Virus record (IMG/VR): IMGVR_UViG_3300032087_006376
Coordinates: 1 to 64,000 of that record
DNA length: 64,000 bases
Direction: 5' to 3' (one strand)
DNA from: a virus
Made by a program: the position numbers and the translations under genes. The notes beneath the pieces are model-generated. The model was not told where the DNA came from. It made no database searches and saw only the letters and a list, made by a program, of their open reading frames with translations. Shown here piece by piece: positions 25,089 to 33,941 of this stretch (positions are counted from its first letter, which is position 1; every line of letters begins with the position of its first letter).

Positions 25089-26090
25089 ATGAATGTTTCA
25101 GTTAACTTAAGCGGCCAAATTAAGGCTGCAAAAGAAAAAAAAGTACTAAATAAACCTTTTAGAACCTCAAAAGGTCCTAAAAAGTTTTCAGTATATGTTA
25201 AAAACGATAAAGGCAATATTGTAAAAGTTAACTTTGGTGACCCAAACATGGAAATCAAGCGTGATGATCCAGCTAGAAGAAAAAGTTTTCGCGCTCGTCA
25301 TAAATGTGACACAAACCCCGGACCACGTTGGAAAGCTCGTTATTGGAGCTGCAAAATGTGGGAAAGCAAAAAATCTGTTACAGACTATACTTCTAAGGGT
25401 TTTGTTGATGAAGTTGTCCATCAGTGGGACGGTTTAACTTACTGGATTGAAGAAGATTTAATTAAATTAGTTCCTTATTTAGCTCAAGCAGAAGAGATTA
25501 CAGAAGATATAGAAGCTGATAATGACGATTTAAAAGAAGAAAGCTATTCTATGGCTTTAGGTCAATTAGCTTTTGTTTCAGATTATTCAAAAGATTTATT
25601 AGAAAGATTAAGAAAAAACCCCGCTTTAGCCGATAAACTTGAACCATGGGTTCAAAGCAAAATAACTATTATTGAAGATTATTTAGCTTCCATACATAGT
25701 TACATGGTTTACCCAAGCGATGAAAAAGGTTTTGAAGTAGAAGATGAAACTGGCTTAAAAGAAGGAATGCGCGTTATGAATGTTAACGCTGACTGCAAAC
25801 ATTACGGTAGTGAAGGTATTGTCAAGCAGATTTTAAATTTACCAGACAATATGGGCAAAATTGTCGCTTATGAAGTTATAAACGATGGCCCAACTTACAA
25901 AAAGGGTGATATTTTAAAGAAAACAATTGATCAATTACAAGCTTTAGAAGCTATTGCAAATGCACCTAGAGAAGGAATGAAAACAAGATGGAGTCTACGG
26001 TATAAAAAATCCATAGACTGTTCCGACCCAAAAGGTTTTAGCCAAAAACAATACTGTGACCGCCAAAAAAGAGGCGGAGAATATAAATAA
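25089..26090 (+). CDS. Conserved phage head-associated protein, unknown function
   Basis: 333 aa. N-terminal domain with FSVYVKNDKGNIVKVNFGD, EIKRDDPARRKSFRARHKCD and KARYWSCKMW, a block widespread in marine phages. Middle is acidic and helical (~130-215). The C-terminal end SIDCSDPKGFSQKQYCDRQK is a second recurrent phage block with two Cys. Neighbours suggest a capsid-linked role, but I cannot name a biochemical function. Confidence 0.6.
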   Translation: MNVSVNLSGQIKAAKEKKVLNKPFRTSKGPKKFSVYVKNDKGNIVKVNFGDPNMEIKRDDPARRKSFRARHKCDTNPGPRWKARYWSCKMWESKKSVTDYTSKGFVDEVVHQWDGLTYWIEEDLIKLVPYLAQAEEITEDIEADNDDLKEESYSMALGQLAFVSDYSKDLLERLRKNPALADKLEPWVQSKITIIEDYLASIHSYMVYPSDEKGFEVEDETGLKEGMRVMNVNADCKHYGSEGIVKQILNLPDNMGKIVAYEVINDGPTYKKGDILKKTIDQLQALEAIANAPREGMKTRWSLRYKKSIDCSDPKGFSQKQYCDRQKRGGEYK

Positions 26091-26094
26091 TAAA

Positions 26095-26628
26095 ATGAAA
26101 TCGAATTTTAAAGTAGACCCTAAAAATTTAGTTACAGAAGTTTCCATCTCAAATGTGATGGAAGAAGAAGAAAAAGCTATGTACACCGCATACATGAGTG
26201 AATGTATGATGGATGAAGCTATGTTTGTTGATACAGCCGGTATGTCTTCAGCAGATGCTAAATACATGTGCGGTATGTCTTATAATAAAAATAGAGCAAT
26301 GCTAATGGAAGGCGCTGGAGAACTCACCGACGAGCAAAAAGGTCTACCAAATAATTTAAAAATAGGAATTTTAAAGAGATACGAAAAAGCTGGCACATTG
26401 TCAGAAGAAGGAAAAAAACAGTTAGAAAGTTTAGCTGGAATGATGGAAATGAAAGCAGAACCCACAGCAGTATTTGTGGACGAACCTGCTCCAGATACTG
26501 GAGAAATCACTCCTAAACTTGCAGAAGAAGGATTAAAGATAGATGAAGAGCTTAAAAAGAAAAATGTAGAAGAAGCTCTAAAAAATCCGGGTTTACAAAG
26601 CCCAACTTTCACTCCCACTAATGAGTAA
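26095..26628 (+). CDS. Unknown phage protein, 177 aa
   Basis: Start taken at the ATG 26095, 4 bp after the previous stop; a longer frame reaches 26056 but overlaps the upstream gene. Met-rich helical N-terminal half (YMSECMMDEAMFVDTAGMSS), then ELTDEQKGLPNNLKIGILKRYE and an acidic, Pro-containing tail. No family recognised. Ends the transcription unit: a strong terminator follows. Confidence 0.6.
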   Translation: MKSNFKVDPKNLVTEVSISNVMEEEEKAMYTAYMSECMMDEAMFVDTAGMSSADAKYMCGMSYNKNRAMLMEGAGELTDEQKGLPNNLKIGILKRYEKAGTLSEEGKKQLESLAGMMEMKAEPTAVFVDEPAPDTGEITPKLAEEGLKIDEELKKKNVEEALKNPGLQSPTFTPTNE

Positions 26629-26633
26629 CACCT

Positions 26634-26659
26634 AAACCGCCGACATCGGCGGTTTTTTC
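26634..26659 (+). terminator. Intrinsic terminator
   Basis: AAACCGCCGA / TCGGCGGTTT inverted repeat closing on CA, followed by a run of T. Separates the RNR/head unit from the replication unit. Confidence 0.9.
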
Positions 26660-26661
26660 TT

Positions 26662-26690
26662 TTGACATTCTAGGCTTTTTAGCTTAGAAT
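26662..26690 (+). promoter_or_regulatory. Sigma70-like promoter, consensus -35 and 17-bp spacer
   Basis: TTGACA (26662-26667), exactly 17 bp, TAGAAT (26685-26690, 5/6). The ATG at 26699 follows 8 bp after the -10, so the mRNA would be leaderless or nearly so. Likely read by host RNA polymerase to start the replication operon early. Confidence 0.8.
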
Positions 26691-26698
26691 TGTTGTTG

Positions 26699-27037
26699 AT
26701 GAATAAGAAGGATCTTCTTAAGAAGCTTATTTCTGTGCCAGAGAAGCAAACTGCTTCTTTTTGGTCTAGAGAATATAAGCTGTTGAAAAAAGTTTTGGAA
26801 AAATATCCTGATATGTCATTTTGGACAAAATTTGACATAAGAGAAAAACCTCCGTCAATAAAGTGTCTCTTGAACGATAATTTCTTCAGATATGTTGATT
26901 ATCACTATAATAAGCATATACCTGAATACATAAACCCTGAAATAAAAATTGGAAATAAAGAGGGCAGAACAAGAAAAATAAAAAAGAGAATAAATACAAT
27001 AAGAAAGTTTATAGAAAACGATGAAAAAGACAAGTAA
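26699..27037 (+). CDS. Unknown phage protein, 112 aa
   Basis: Starts MNKKDLLKKLISVPEKQ. Basic, with FWSREYKLLKKVLEKYPDMSFW and a Lys/Arg-rich C-terminus (GRTRKIKKRINTIRKFIE) that could contact nucleic acid. First gene behind the near-consensus sigma70-like promoter and directly upstream of recA (17-bp overlap), so possibly an accessory recombination factor; this is positional inference only. Confidence 0.6.
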   Translation: MNKKDLLKKLISVPEKQTASFWSREYKLLKKVLEKYPDMSFWTKFDIREKPPSIKCLLNDNFFRYVDYHYNKHIPEYINPEIKIGNKEGRTRKIKKRINTIRKFIENDEKDK

Positions 27038-28217
27038 AAAGAATGATGGTAATAGCATTTTAACTTCTCAAGAACAGTTAAATAGCTTTTTGAAACAAAA
27101 CAAAGATTCACATTTTAACTTTGAGCAAACTATTAATTATAGAGTTCCAAGCGGAAGTATGACTCTTGATTATTATTTAGATGGAGGTTTGGGAACTGGG
27201 CTACATAGATTTGTAGGCATGAACGAAGGAGGCAAGACTAGCTGCGCACTTCAGTTTCTAAAAAACTTTTTAGAAGTCAAAAACGAAAACAGAAAAGGCT
27301 TTTACATTAAAGCTGAAGGTAGACTAGGGGAAGAGATCTCTGAGCGGTCAGGAGTTAAATTTGTAACGAATACTGACGAATGGGAGGAGGGAACCTGTTT
27401 TGTGTTTGAAACAAATATATATGAAACAGCTGTTGACGCTATGAGACAGCTAGTTGGCAAAAATCAAGAAAATAATAGATACTTTTTTATTATTGATTCT
27501 GTAGATGGCTTATTAAGAAAAGATGATTTAGATAAAACATTCGAAGAATCTCAAAAAGTCGCTGGCGGCGCAGTTGTCGCAGGTACATTCATGAAAAAAT
27601 GTGCAGCCGCTCTTCAAAAAAGAGGTCATATTGCAATATTTATTTCTCAAGTTAGAGATGATATTAAATTAGATCCTTATAGCAAAGCGCCAGTCAGACA
27701 AACTTCCGCCACAGGAGGCAATGCTCTTTTGCATTTTGCTAATTGGATTCTTCAGTTTGAAGCTAGAAATAAGTCTGATTTAATTCTTCAAGATGAAAAA
27801 GCTATTCCAGATGTTCAAAAAAATCCATACATAGGTCACCAAGTAAAAGTTACAGTCAAAAAATCTCCAAATGAGAGAACAAATTCTGTGATACGATATC
27901 CTATTAGATATGGCAGGAAAAACGGTACATCAAACTGGATAGAAAAAGAAATCAGTGATTTTATTCAAGGTTGGGGCATGGTGACCAAAAAAGGCGCTTG
28001 GCTATCTTTTGAAGAAGATGTTGTAGAAACTGCGAAAAAGTTTGGAGTAGATCTTTCTAGCCAAATACAAGGAGTGCCTAAGCTAGAAGCGCTTATATCA
28101 GAAAATGAAAACGTTAAAAAATTCTTTGTAGGCTACATAAAACAGAATTTGTTGTCATTTTTAAATGAAGATATAGATGGAACTACTGACGATATACGGG
28201 AAGAAGAAGAGGTATAA
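27021..28217 (+). CDS. RecA/UvsX-type recombinase
   Basis: 398 aa. RVPSGSMTLDYYLDGGLGTG leads to Walker A GMNEGGKTS (66-74); YFFIIDSVDGLL is Walker B; IAIFISQVRDD followed by TSATGGNALLHFANWILQF corresponds to L1/L2 and the ATP-cap region. Strand exchange in recombination-dependent replication and repair. The C terminus is acidic (DDIREEEEV), as in RecA proteins. The next gene overlaps by 41 bp. Confidence 0.88.
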   Translation: MKKTSKKNDGNSILTSQEQLNSFLKQNKDSHFNFEQTINYRVPSGSMTLDYYLDGGLGTGLHRFVGMNEGGKTSCALQFLKNFLEVKNENRKGFYIKAEGRLGEEISERSGVKFVTNTDEWEEGTCFVFETNIYETAVDAMRQLVGKNQENNRYFFIIDSVDGLLRKDDLDKTFEESQKVAGGAVVAGTFMKKCAAALQKRGHIAIFISQVRDDIKLDPYSKAPVRQTSATGGNALLHFANWILQFEARNKSDLILQDEKAIPDVQKNPYIGHQVKVTVKKSPNERTNSVIRYPIRYGRKNGTSNWIEKEISDFIQGWGMVTKKGAWLSFEEDVVETAKKFGVDLSSQIQGVPKLEALISENENVKKFFVGYIKQNLLSFLNEDIDGTTDDIREEEEV

Positions 28218-28584
28218 AAACCTTAGAAAATATTTAATAGACTGGGAAGCTAGTAGCAGAAGTAAATTTCAAACTACAGTAAAAAAGTTTATTAAATTAT
28301 ACTGGGATCAAGATGTAGTGTTTGAAGAGTTTCCAGTAGTAGGGTCAAGGTTGTCCTTGGATTTCTACAATGCTAATAAAAAAGTAGCTATAGAAGTCCA
28401 AGGGCAACAACATGTAAAATATGTTGAATTTTTTCATCAGAATAGATTTAAATATTTAGATCAGTTAAAAAGAGATCAAAATAAAGAAAAATTTTGTGAA
28501 ATAAATGAAATTACACTTGTGACAATTTTCCAAAAGGATATAATAGATAAGCACCTTTTTGAGTCTCAAGGTGTAATATTATAA
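28177..28584 (+). CDS. Vsr/PD-(D/E)XK-like endonuclease
   Basis: 135 aa. FEEFPVVGSRLSLDFYNANKK followed by VAIEVQGQQHVKYV gives the D...E-x-Q arrangement of Vsr- and DUF559-like nucleases: Asp in LSLDFY, Glu in IEVQGQQH. Start overlaps recA by 41 bp and no better ATG exists downstream, so a non-ATG start nearer the recA stop is possible. Between recA and dnaB, a role in recombination intermediate processing is likely but unproven. Confidence 0.7.
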   Translation: MELLTIYGKKKRYKNLRKYLIDWEASSRSKFQTTVKKFIKLYWDQDVVFEEFPVVGSRLSLDFYNANKKVAIEVQGQQHVKYVEFFHQNRFKYLDQLKRDQNKEKFCEINEITLVTIFQKDIIDKHLFESQGVIL

Positions 28585-28853
28585 TGACAATGAAAAAGGG
28601 CGTTAACTCAGAGGAATTTAAAAGTTTTAAAATACCAGAAAATTACTTTAACAAGCTTTTTGAATTCACTGGTTCACCTGATGAAACTTCTAAAGGTTTT
28701 ATAGTCGCTTATGTAAATCAAGAGGGATGCCCCTTGATTTATGCTAAAATAGCTAGCCCCATCGTGCAGATGGGCCTTATTAAAGCTTTAGAAAATTACA
28801 TTGATGATATGAATAACTCAGAAGATCCACTTGACATCGGCTCTGAAGAGTAG
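28584..28853 (+). CDS. Unknown phage protein, 89 aa
   Basis: MTMKKGVNSEEFKSFKIPEN at the start, a central KGFIVAYVNQEGCPLIYAK beta element, then a helix and acidic tail (DPLDIGSEE). Inside the replication operon, starting on the last base of the upstream stop. No family recognised. Confidence 0.6.
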   Translation: MTMKKGVNSEEFKSFKIPENYFNKLFEFTGSPDETSKGFIVAYVNQEGCPLIYAKIASPIVQMGLIKALENYIDDMNNSEDPLDIGSEE

Positions 28854-28865
28854 TACGTTGTATTT

Positions 28866-30383
28866 ATGATATACTCTTATGACCTCGAAACTCAACTTCT
28901 TGCAGGTCTAATAAAATACCCAGATAGGTATGCAGATATAGCTTCTCACATAACGGAGAAAGACTTTTGGTCGGAGTCTTCTAAAATAAATAGAACTATT
29001 TTTTCCGTACTCAAACAAGCTATTGAAAACGGAGATGAAATCGATGAAGTAGTTATAGCGCAAAGAGTTAAAGAATTTGGCATATCTTTTGACGATTCCT
29101 TAAATCCTTATGACCATATTGAATCTTTATCTTTAAGAAAAGTTTCAGCAGACTCAGTTGTAAGCATAGCTTCAGAGCTTAAAAAATATACCGTCCGAAG
29201 AGAAATAGCTCAATGCGGTGTTGATATAAGCAACAAAATGAGGGCGTTGCATAATGCCTCGTTTAATGAGATTATAGAAAAGTCTGATGAAATTTATAAC
29301 AATCAGATAAATTTATACGAGACAGGCACGGACCAACCTGAAAATATTTTCGATTCAATGGAAGAATTGATCGAAGAAAGAGGAGAAAATCCTATAGATG
29401 AGTTTGGATTTTCCGGTCCTCATCCAAAATTGCAAGATATGTACGGATCTCTCCTCAGGCCCGGTAACATCACTGTTATTGTTGCAAGGTCAGGTGTCGG
29501 TAAAACTCAGTTCTGCATAGATTTTGTAACAAAGACCTCCGAAAAATACCAAGTTCCGATTCTTCATTTTGATAATGGAGAAATGAGTAAGGAAGAACTG
29601 ATGTTTAGGCAGTGCGCATCAATGTCAGGAGTTCCTGTTTGGCTTCTTGAAAGCGGTAATTGGAGAAATAGCGGCAAAGAAATAGTCAGTAAAGTTAGAT
29701 CAGTTTGGAAAACTATAGCCAAAAAATATAAACATTTTTATTATTACAACATAGGAGGATTTAATGTGGATTCCCAAATAAGCATTTTAAAAAGATTTTA
29801 TTATGCTAAAGTCGGAAGAAACAATCCTTTAATATTTAGCTTTGATTATATAAAAACAACTAATGAAAATTCTTCCAACAAGAATGAATGGCAAGTAGTT
29901 GGAGAAATGGTTGATAAATATAAAAAATGTATTCAAAGAGATATTATGGGTGATTCAGGGCCTTGCGTATCTATGATCACTTCAGTTCAATCAAATAGAT
30001 CTGGAATCACCACAAACCGAAATGCAACAAATATTGTAGATGATGAGAGTATCGTTTCGCTTTCAGATAGAATTACTCAGTTTTCATCTCACATGTTTAT
30101 CTTGAGAAATAAAACAGCAGATGAGCTTCAATCTGAAAGAGGTTTTGGAACCCATAAACTAATAAACGTAAAAGCTAGACACCTAGGCAGAGATATAGCT
30201 GGAGCAGTAAACTTAGTTACAATGAATGATGGAACAGCTAGAAAAAATTTCGTTAATTTAGAGTGTAATAATTTCCATATAACTGAAAAGGGCGATTTAC
30301 GAGATATTGTCAATTCTCAAGATGCAAACTCAACAGTAGAAAATAGAAACAATGGAACCGAAGACATACCTGAATTGGACTGA
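28866..30383 (+). CDS. dnaB: Replicative DNA helicase, DnaB family
   Basis: 505 aa. N-terminal DnaB domain (QLLAGLIKYPDRYADI ... FWSESSKINRTIF) and RecA-like C-terminal domain: ITVIVARSGVGKTQF is Walker A, LIFSFDYIKTT Walker B, MITSVQSNRS the H3/H4 region, and GTHKLINVKARHLGRD the DNA-binding/Arg-finger region. Hexameric 5'-3' helicase by family. The 3' end overlaps primase by 32 bp, as expected for partners in one primosome. Confidence 0.9.
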   Translation: MIYSYDLETQLLAGLIKYPDRYADIASHITEKDFWSESSKINRTIFSVLKQAIENGDEIDEVVIAQRVKEFGISFDDSLNPYDHIESLSLRKVSADSVVSIASELKKYTVRREIAQCGVDISNKMRALHNASFNEIIEKSDEIYNNQINLYETGTDQPENIFDSMEELIEERGENPIDEFGFSGPHPKLQDMYGSLLRPGNITVIVARSGVGKTQFCIDFVTKTSEKYQVPILHFDNGEMSKEELMFRQCASMSGVPVWLLESGNWRNSGKEIVSKVRSVWKTIAKKYKHFYYYNIGGFNVDSQISILKRFYYAKVGRNNPLIFSFDYIKTTNENSSNKNEWQVVGEMVDKYKKCIQRDIMGDSGPCVSMITSVQSNRSGITTNRNATNIVDDESIVSLSDRITQFSSHMFILRNKTADELQSERGFGTHKLINVKARHLGRDIAGAVNLVTMNDGTARKNFVNLECNNFHITEKGDLRDIVNSQDANSTVENRNNGTEDIPELD

Positions 30384-31449
30384 AGATCAGTCTGACAAAA
30401 TAGAAGAAATACTTCTTGATTTAGGTTACGAACTTTCTGATAGAGGTAGGTATTGGCAAAGCACTGCAGCGTATAGAGATGGCGACAACAGAACAGCTTT
30501 ACAAATCTGGAAAAACACTGGTATTTGGAAAGATTTTGTCCAAGGAACTTCTTACATGCCCTTTAAAAAGCTACTAGAGCTTAGTTGTAAAGATGACAGT
30601 AAAGTAGAAAATATAATAACATCTTTAAAGTCGGATACTAATTCTTTCATACCTGTACACAAAGCGCCAAAAATGGAAACAGATCAGTTTTTTACTCACG
30701 ACGAAATAGGAGTGCTTTTGCCTCATTATGATTTTTACAATAAAAAATCCATAACAGACAAAACTCTTAAAATTTATCGTGCAGGATTTTCTATGTCCGG
30801 CAAAATGAATGGCAGGTTTGTTTTTCCCGTATATGACCCGAATGAAAAAGTCATAGGCTTAAGTGGTAGACATTTACTTTGGGACAAAAACTCTTCTATG
30901 CCTAAATGGAAACACTTAGGTCGCAAAACAAGATGGGTTTACCCATTTAATATTCCCGATTATAGCGATTTGTTTTATAAAAAAATTAATGAAACAAAAG
31001 AAGTCATACTTGTCGAAGGTATAGGTGACAGTTTAGCCCTTACAGAGCAAGGTTTTCATAATCATATGGTCATCTTTGGTTTAGACTTGAGCTCTAAACA
31101 GATATCACATCTTTTATCATTAGATTTAGAAAAAATCACTATCGCTACTAATAATGATTATGACAAAAGCAAAAACGCTGGCAGGGACGCAGCAATAAAA
31201 ATACTTGTTAAATTAATTAAGTATTTTGATCCGCAAAAAGTTCAAATAAAGTTGCCTTTGTTGAAGGATTTTGGAGAGATGCTTGAACAACAAGTTGAAA
31301 TACACAAGTGGGTTCAAAGGAAAATTAATCCACTCAAACAGGTATCTAAAATCTTAGAGAATAAAAGAAACATAAAAGATAAAAAATGTGTAAAAATATT
31401 AGAAGATTATTTAGAAAAGTTAAGTTTTGAATCAGACACTATCGGCTAG
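30352..31449 (+). CDS. TOPRIM DNA primase
   Basis: 365 aa. TOPRIM core: EVILVEGIGDSLAL (catalytic Glu) and ITIATNNDYDKSKNAGRDAA carrying the D-x-D-like acidic part. Upstream, YRAGFSMSGKMNGRFVFPVYD and VIGLSGRHLL are the DnaG-type RNA-polymerase-domain blocks. No CHC2 zinc finger Cys set is seen in the N-terminal ~130 residues. Works with the overlapping dnaB. Ends at 31449, overlapping the following nuclease gene by 23 bp. Confidence 0.85.
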   Translation: MEPKTYLNWTEDQSDKIEEILLDLGYELSDRGRYWQSTAAYRDGDNRTALQIWKNTGIWKDFVQGTSYMPFKKLLELSCKDDSKVENIITSLKSDTNSFIPVHKAPKMETDQFFTHDEIGVLLPHYDFYNKKSITDKTLKIYRAGFSMSGKMNGRFVFPVYDPNEKVIGLSGRHLLWDKNSSMPKWKHLGRKTRWVYPFNIPDYSDLFYKKINETKEVILVEGIGDSLALTEQGFHNHMVIFGLDLSSKQISHLLSLDLEKITIATNNDYDKSKNAGRDAAIKILVKLIKYFDPQKVQIKLPLLKDFGEMLEQQVEIHKWVQRKINPLKQVSKILENKRNIKDKKCVKILEDYLEKLSFESDTIG

Positions 31450-32539
31450 TAAAATCAAAACCATGACTTCCTGCTCTTGGTTGTACTGGTGTAAATATCA
31501 TCTCAAACTTCCAGATAAAACTAATGATGGAGCTTTAAAGGGCAGTATTGTGCATTTAGTTTTAGAATGCCTTGGTAAAGACAGGCATAAAAAACATTAT
31601 GATTTAATATTAAAAGAAGGAACTGTTTGTGGATCTAGTGCCGTAGAGAGGTTAATTTATAAACACGCCAAATCTTCTAATTTATTAGAAAATCCATCTA
31701 ATTTAGAAGACATATATGACATGGCTTTTAGAGGTGTAGTTTACGATTTTTTTGGCAAAAAGATAGGCAGACCCACCGAAACCATTTCAGAAAAAGAATT
31801 TGAACTAGAAATTGAAGAAGATGATGTGAGGTATAAAGTTAAAGGCTTTATTGACAGATTGTTCATGTACAAAAGCAAAGGTATAGCTTTAATTAGAGAT
31901 TTTAAAACTAATAAAAAAGTATATGAAGGAAAAGAAGTCACAGATAATTTGCAAGATTACATTTATACTCTAGCTGTAAAAAAACTTTACCCTAAATATA
32001 AAGATGTTAAAATGGAGTTCGTATTCCTTAAAGCAATGCAGAGCTCACAGTCTTCTTCAGGAAAGTGGCAGATAGTTGGTTCATCTGATTCTGTGTTAAC
32101 AATGAGATCGAAAACCGAAGATGAACTTAAAGGTTTTGAATATGAATTAACTGACTTTCAGTCTTATGCTGAAAATTTTACTCAGGAAACAGCCACCTCT
32201 AGTTTAGCTTCTGAACAAGGTATGCCAAAAGATGGAAGTTTTAGTGGTCGCCTTTTGTGCGGGTTTGCCAAAAAACCAAATGAACTTAAAAAAGATGGTT
32301 CACCAAAGTGGTATTGTTCTTATAAATTTCCATTTGATTATTACTCAGTTATTGACGAAAAAAATCAAACTAAAAGATCTTTCTTTACGGAAAAAGAAGC
32401 TATTGAATATAAACAAAAAAAAGACAAGATATTAAAACTTCAGTACACTGGATGCCCCTCATTTAACAAGCCAGCCACACCTCCTCCATTCGAATGGTCT
32501 TCCGAAATAGACGATGAATTTGACCTTGACAAATTTTGA
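31427..32539 (+). CDS. RecB/Cas4-type PD-(D/E)XK exonuclease
   Basis: 370 aa. LSASKIKTMTSCSWLYWCKY and KGSIVHLVLE (conserved His and Glu) at the N terminus; VKGFIDRLFMYKSKGIALIR then DFKTNKKVYEG give the D...E/D-x-K active site and L-Q-D-Y-I-Y the Q-x-x-x-Y motif. Extra Cys (C near 16, then LLCGF, WYCSYKF, YTGCPSF in the C-terminal third) could form an Fe-S cluster as in Cas4/AddB; this is not certain. Likely end processing for recombination. Confidence 0.8.
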   Translation: MNQTLSASKIKTMTSCSWLYWCKYHLKLPDKTNDGALKGSIVHLVLECLGKDRHKKHYDLILKEGTVCGSSAVERLIYKHAKSSNLLENPSNLEDIYDMAFRGVVYDFFGKKIGRPTETISEKEFELEIEEDDVRYKVKGFIDRLFMYKSKGIALIRDFKTNKKVYEGKEVTDNLQDYIYTLAVKKLYPKYKDVKMEFVFLKAMQSSQSSSGKWQIVGSSDSVLTMRSKTEDELKGFEYELTDFQSYAENFTQETATSSLASEQGMPKDGSFSGRLLCGFAKKPNELKKDGSPKWYCSYKFPFDYYSVIDEKNQTKRSFFTEKEAIEYKQKKDKILKLQYTGCPSFNKPATPPPFEWSSEIDDEFDLDKF

Positions 32540-32553
32540 TATTGATGTAATGT
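32526..32553 (+). promoter_or_regulatory. Weak sigma70-like promoter / GATGTAA motif before polymerase genes
   Basis: TTGACA (32526-32531), 16 bp, TAATGT (32548-32553). The -10 overlaps GATGTAATGTATTT, a relative of the late-type motif, 7 bp before the ATG at 32561. Either class is possible. Confidence 0.4.
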
Positions 32554-32560
32554 ATTTAAC

Positions 32561-33316
32561 ATGCTAGCTTTGTTTAAAAGCCATTACTCTATAGGAAAAT
32601 CAATTTTAACTCTTAATGATCCGTCTAAAGTAAAAGATGGCGGATCTGATAGTGTTTTTCAAATAGCTTTAGAAAATAATTTATCAGAGGTAATTTTGGT
32701 AGAAGATTCTTTGATAGGTTTTTCTGAAGCTTATAAAAGATGCATAGAACATAACATAAAATTAGTTTTCGGCCTTAGACTTTCTATGCGAAACTCTAAA
32801 GAAGAAGCTGATGCCGAAAGCGAACATAAAATAATCATTTTTTCAAAAAACAACCAAGGGTGCAAACTCTTAAATCTAATTTATTCTAAAGCTTTCACAG
32901 AATTTGACGGCTACTTAACTTATGAAACTCTTGAAAAGATTTGGGATGATGCTCACTTAAAATTAGCAGTTCCGTTTTACGATTCATTTTTGTACACTAA
33001 TTTGTTAAAGTATGGCACTAACTCAATACCTAACTTTAATAAAATAAAACCTACTTTTTTTATTGAGTCTAACGGTTTAGCTTTTGACTCATTACTTAAA
33101 GATGAAGTTGTAGAATACGCCACCAAAAATAATTATTCTACAGAAAAAGTAAAATCAATTTATTATAAAAATAAAAAAGACGCCGAAGCGCTAATGACTT
33201 ATAAAATAATATGCAACAGATCATTTGGTAAAGCTAGAAGCTTATCAAGACCAGAGCTTGCGCATTTTTGCAGCAATGAATTTAGCTTCGAATCATGGAA
33301 AGAACAAAATGCTTAA
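32561..33316 (+). CDS. DNA polymerase III alpha, detached PHP domain
   Basis: 251 aa. FKSHYSIGKSILTLNDP followed by VFQIALENNLSEVILVEDSL and KLVFGLRLSM copies the order of the DnaE N-terminal PHP domain (V/F-H-x-H-x-x-S, A-x-x-x-g-x-x-a-l-T-D, G-x-E/R). Several PHP metal His are replaced (SHYSIG; GLRL for GxEh), so phosphatase/exonuclease activity is doubtful. The polymerase module is a separate gene at 33938. Ends overlapping the exonuclease gene by 8 bp. Confidence 0.75.
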   Translation: MLALFKSHYSIGKSILTLNDPSKVKDGGSDSVFQIALENNLSEVILVEDSLIGFSEAYKRCIEHNIKLVFGLRLSMRNSKEEADAESEHKIIIFSKNNQGCKLLNLIYSKAFTEFDGYLTYETLEKIWDDAHLKLAVPFYDSFLYTNLLKYGTNSIPNFNKIKPTFFIESNGLAFDSLLKDEVVEYATKNNYSTEKVKSIYYKNKKDAEALMTYKIICNRSFGKARSLSRPELAHFCSNEFSFESWKEQNA

Positions 33317-33941
33317 AGACGATAAAAAACAGAAATATATATGTTTCGATTTTGAAACTTGTAATTTAAACTTGCTTAGCCCAGACAATAAACCTTGGCA
33401 ATTAAGCTATATAATCGCACAAGGGTACAAGATCGTAAAAGAAAAAGATTGCTATATAAAATGGCCTGACTTAAAACTTTCAGAAGAAGCTAGAAAAATT
33501 ACTAGATTTGATGATAAAAAATACAATAGACTAGCTCAAGACCCTAAGAAAGTTTTAGAAGAATTTGAATCTTATTTATACGACAAAGATTACATTATAG
33601 TCGGCCAAAACCTTTTAGGTTTTGATGTTTACATCCACAACATATATAGAAAACTGTTAGGATTAGATTCAGATTTTTCTTATATAAATAGAATTTACGA
33701 TACTAACTGTGTAGCTAAAGCTATTAAAAAAGGAATGAAAACTCCCAGCAGTTTAGATAAGTTTATTCAATGGCAGTATAGGCTCAACGATTTCAGAGAA
33801 AGAAACTTAAGAACCAGCATAAAAGCTCAACTTAAGCAGTATAAAATAGATTTCGATGAAAACAAATTGCATGACTCCTTGTATGATGTTCAAATGAATT
33901 TGAAAATATTTCGCAAACAATTAATACAGATAGATTTATGA
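33309..33941 (+). CDS. DnaQ-like 3'-5' proofreading exonuclease
   Basis: 210 aa from ATG 33309. DEDD fold: YICFDFETCNLNLL is Exo I (Asp-x-Glu), IIVGQNLLGFDVYIHNIY is Exo II (N-x-x-x-F-D), and LHDSLYDVQMNLKIF is Exo III (H-D...Y-D, DEDDh/y). Lies exactly between the PHP and polymerase parts of DnaE and overlaps both. Expected to proofread for the polymerase encoded next. Confidence 0.85.
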   Translation: MLKDDKKQKYICFDFETCNLNLLSPDNKPWQLSYIIAQGYKIVKEKDCYIKWPDLKLSEEARKITRFDDKKYNRLAQDPKKVLEEFESYLYDKDYIIVGQNLLGFDVYIHNIYRKLLGLDSDFSYINRIYDTNCVAKAIKKGMKTPSSLDKFIQWQYRLNDFRERNLRTSIKAQLKQYKIDFDENKLHDSLYDVQMNLKIFRKQLIQIDL

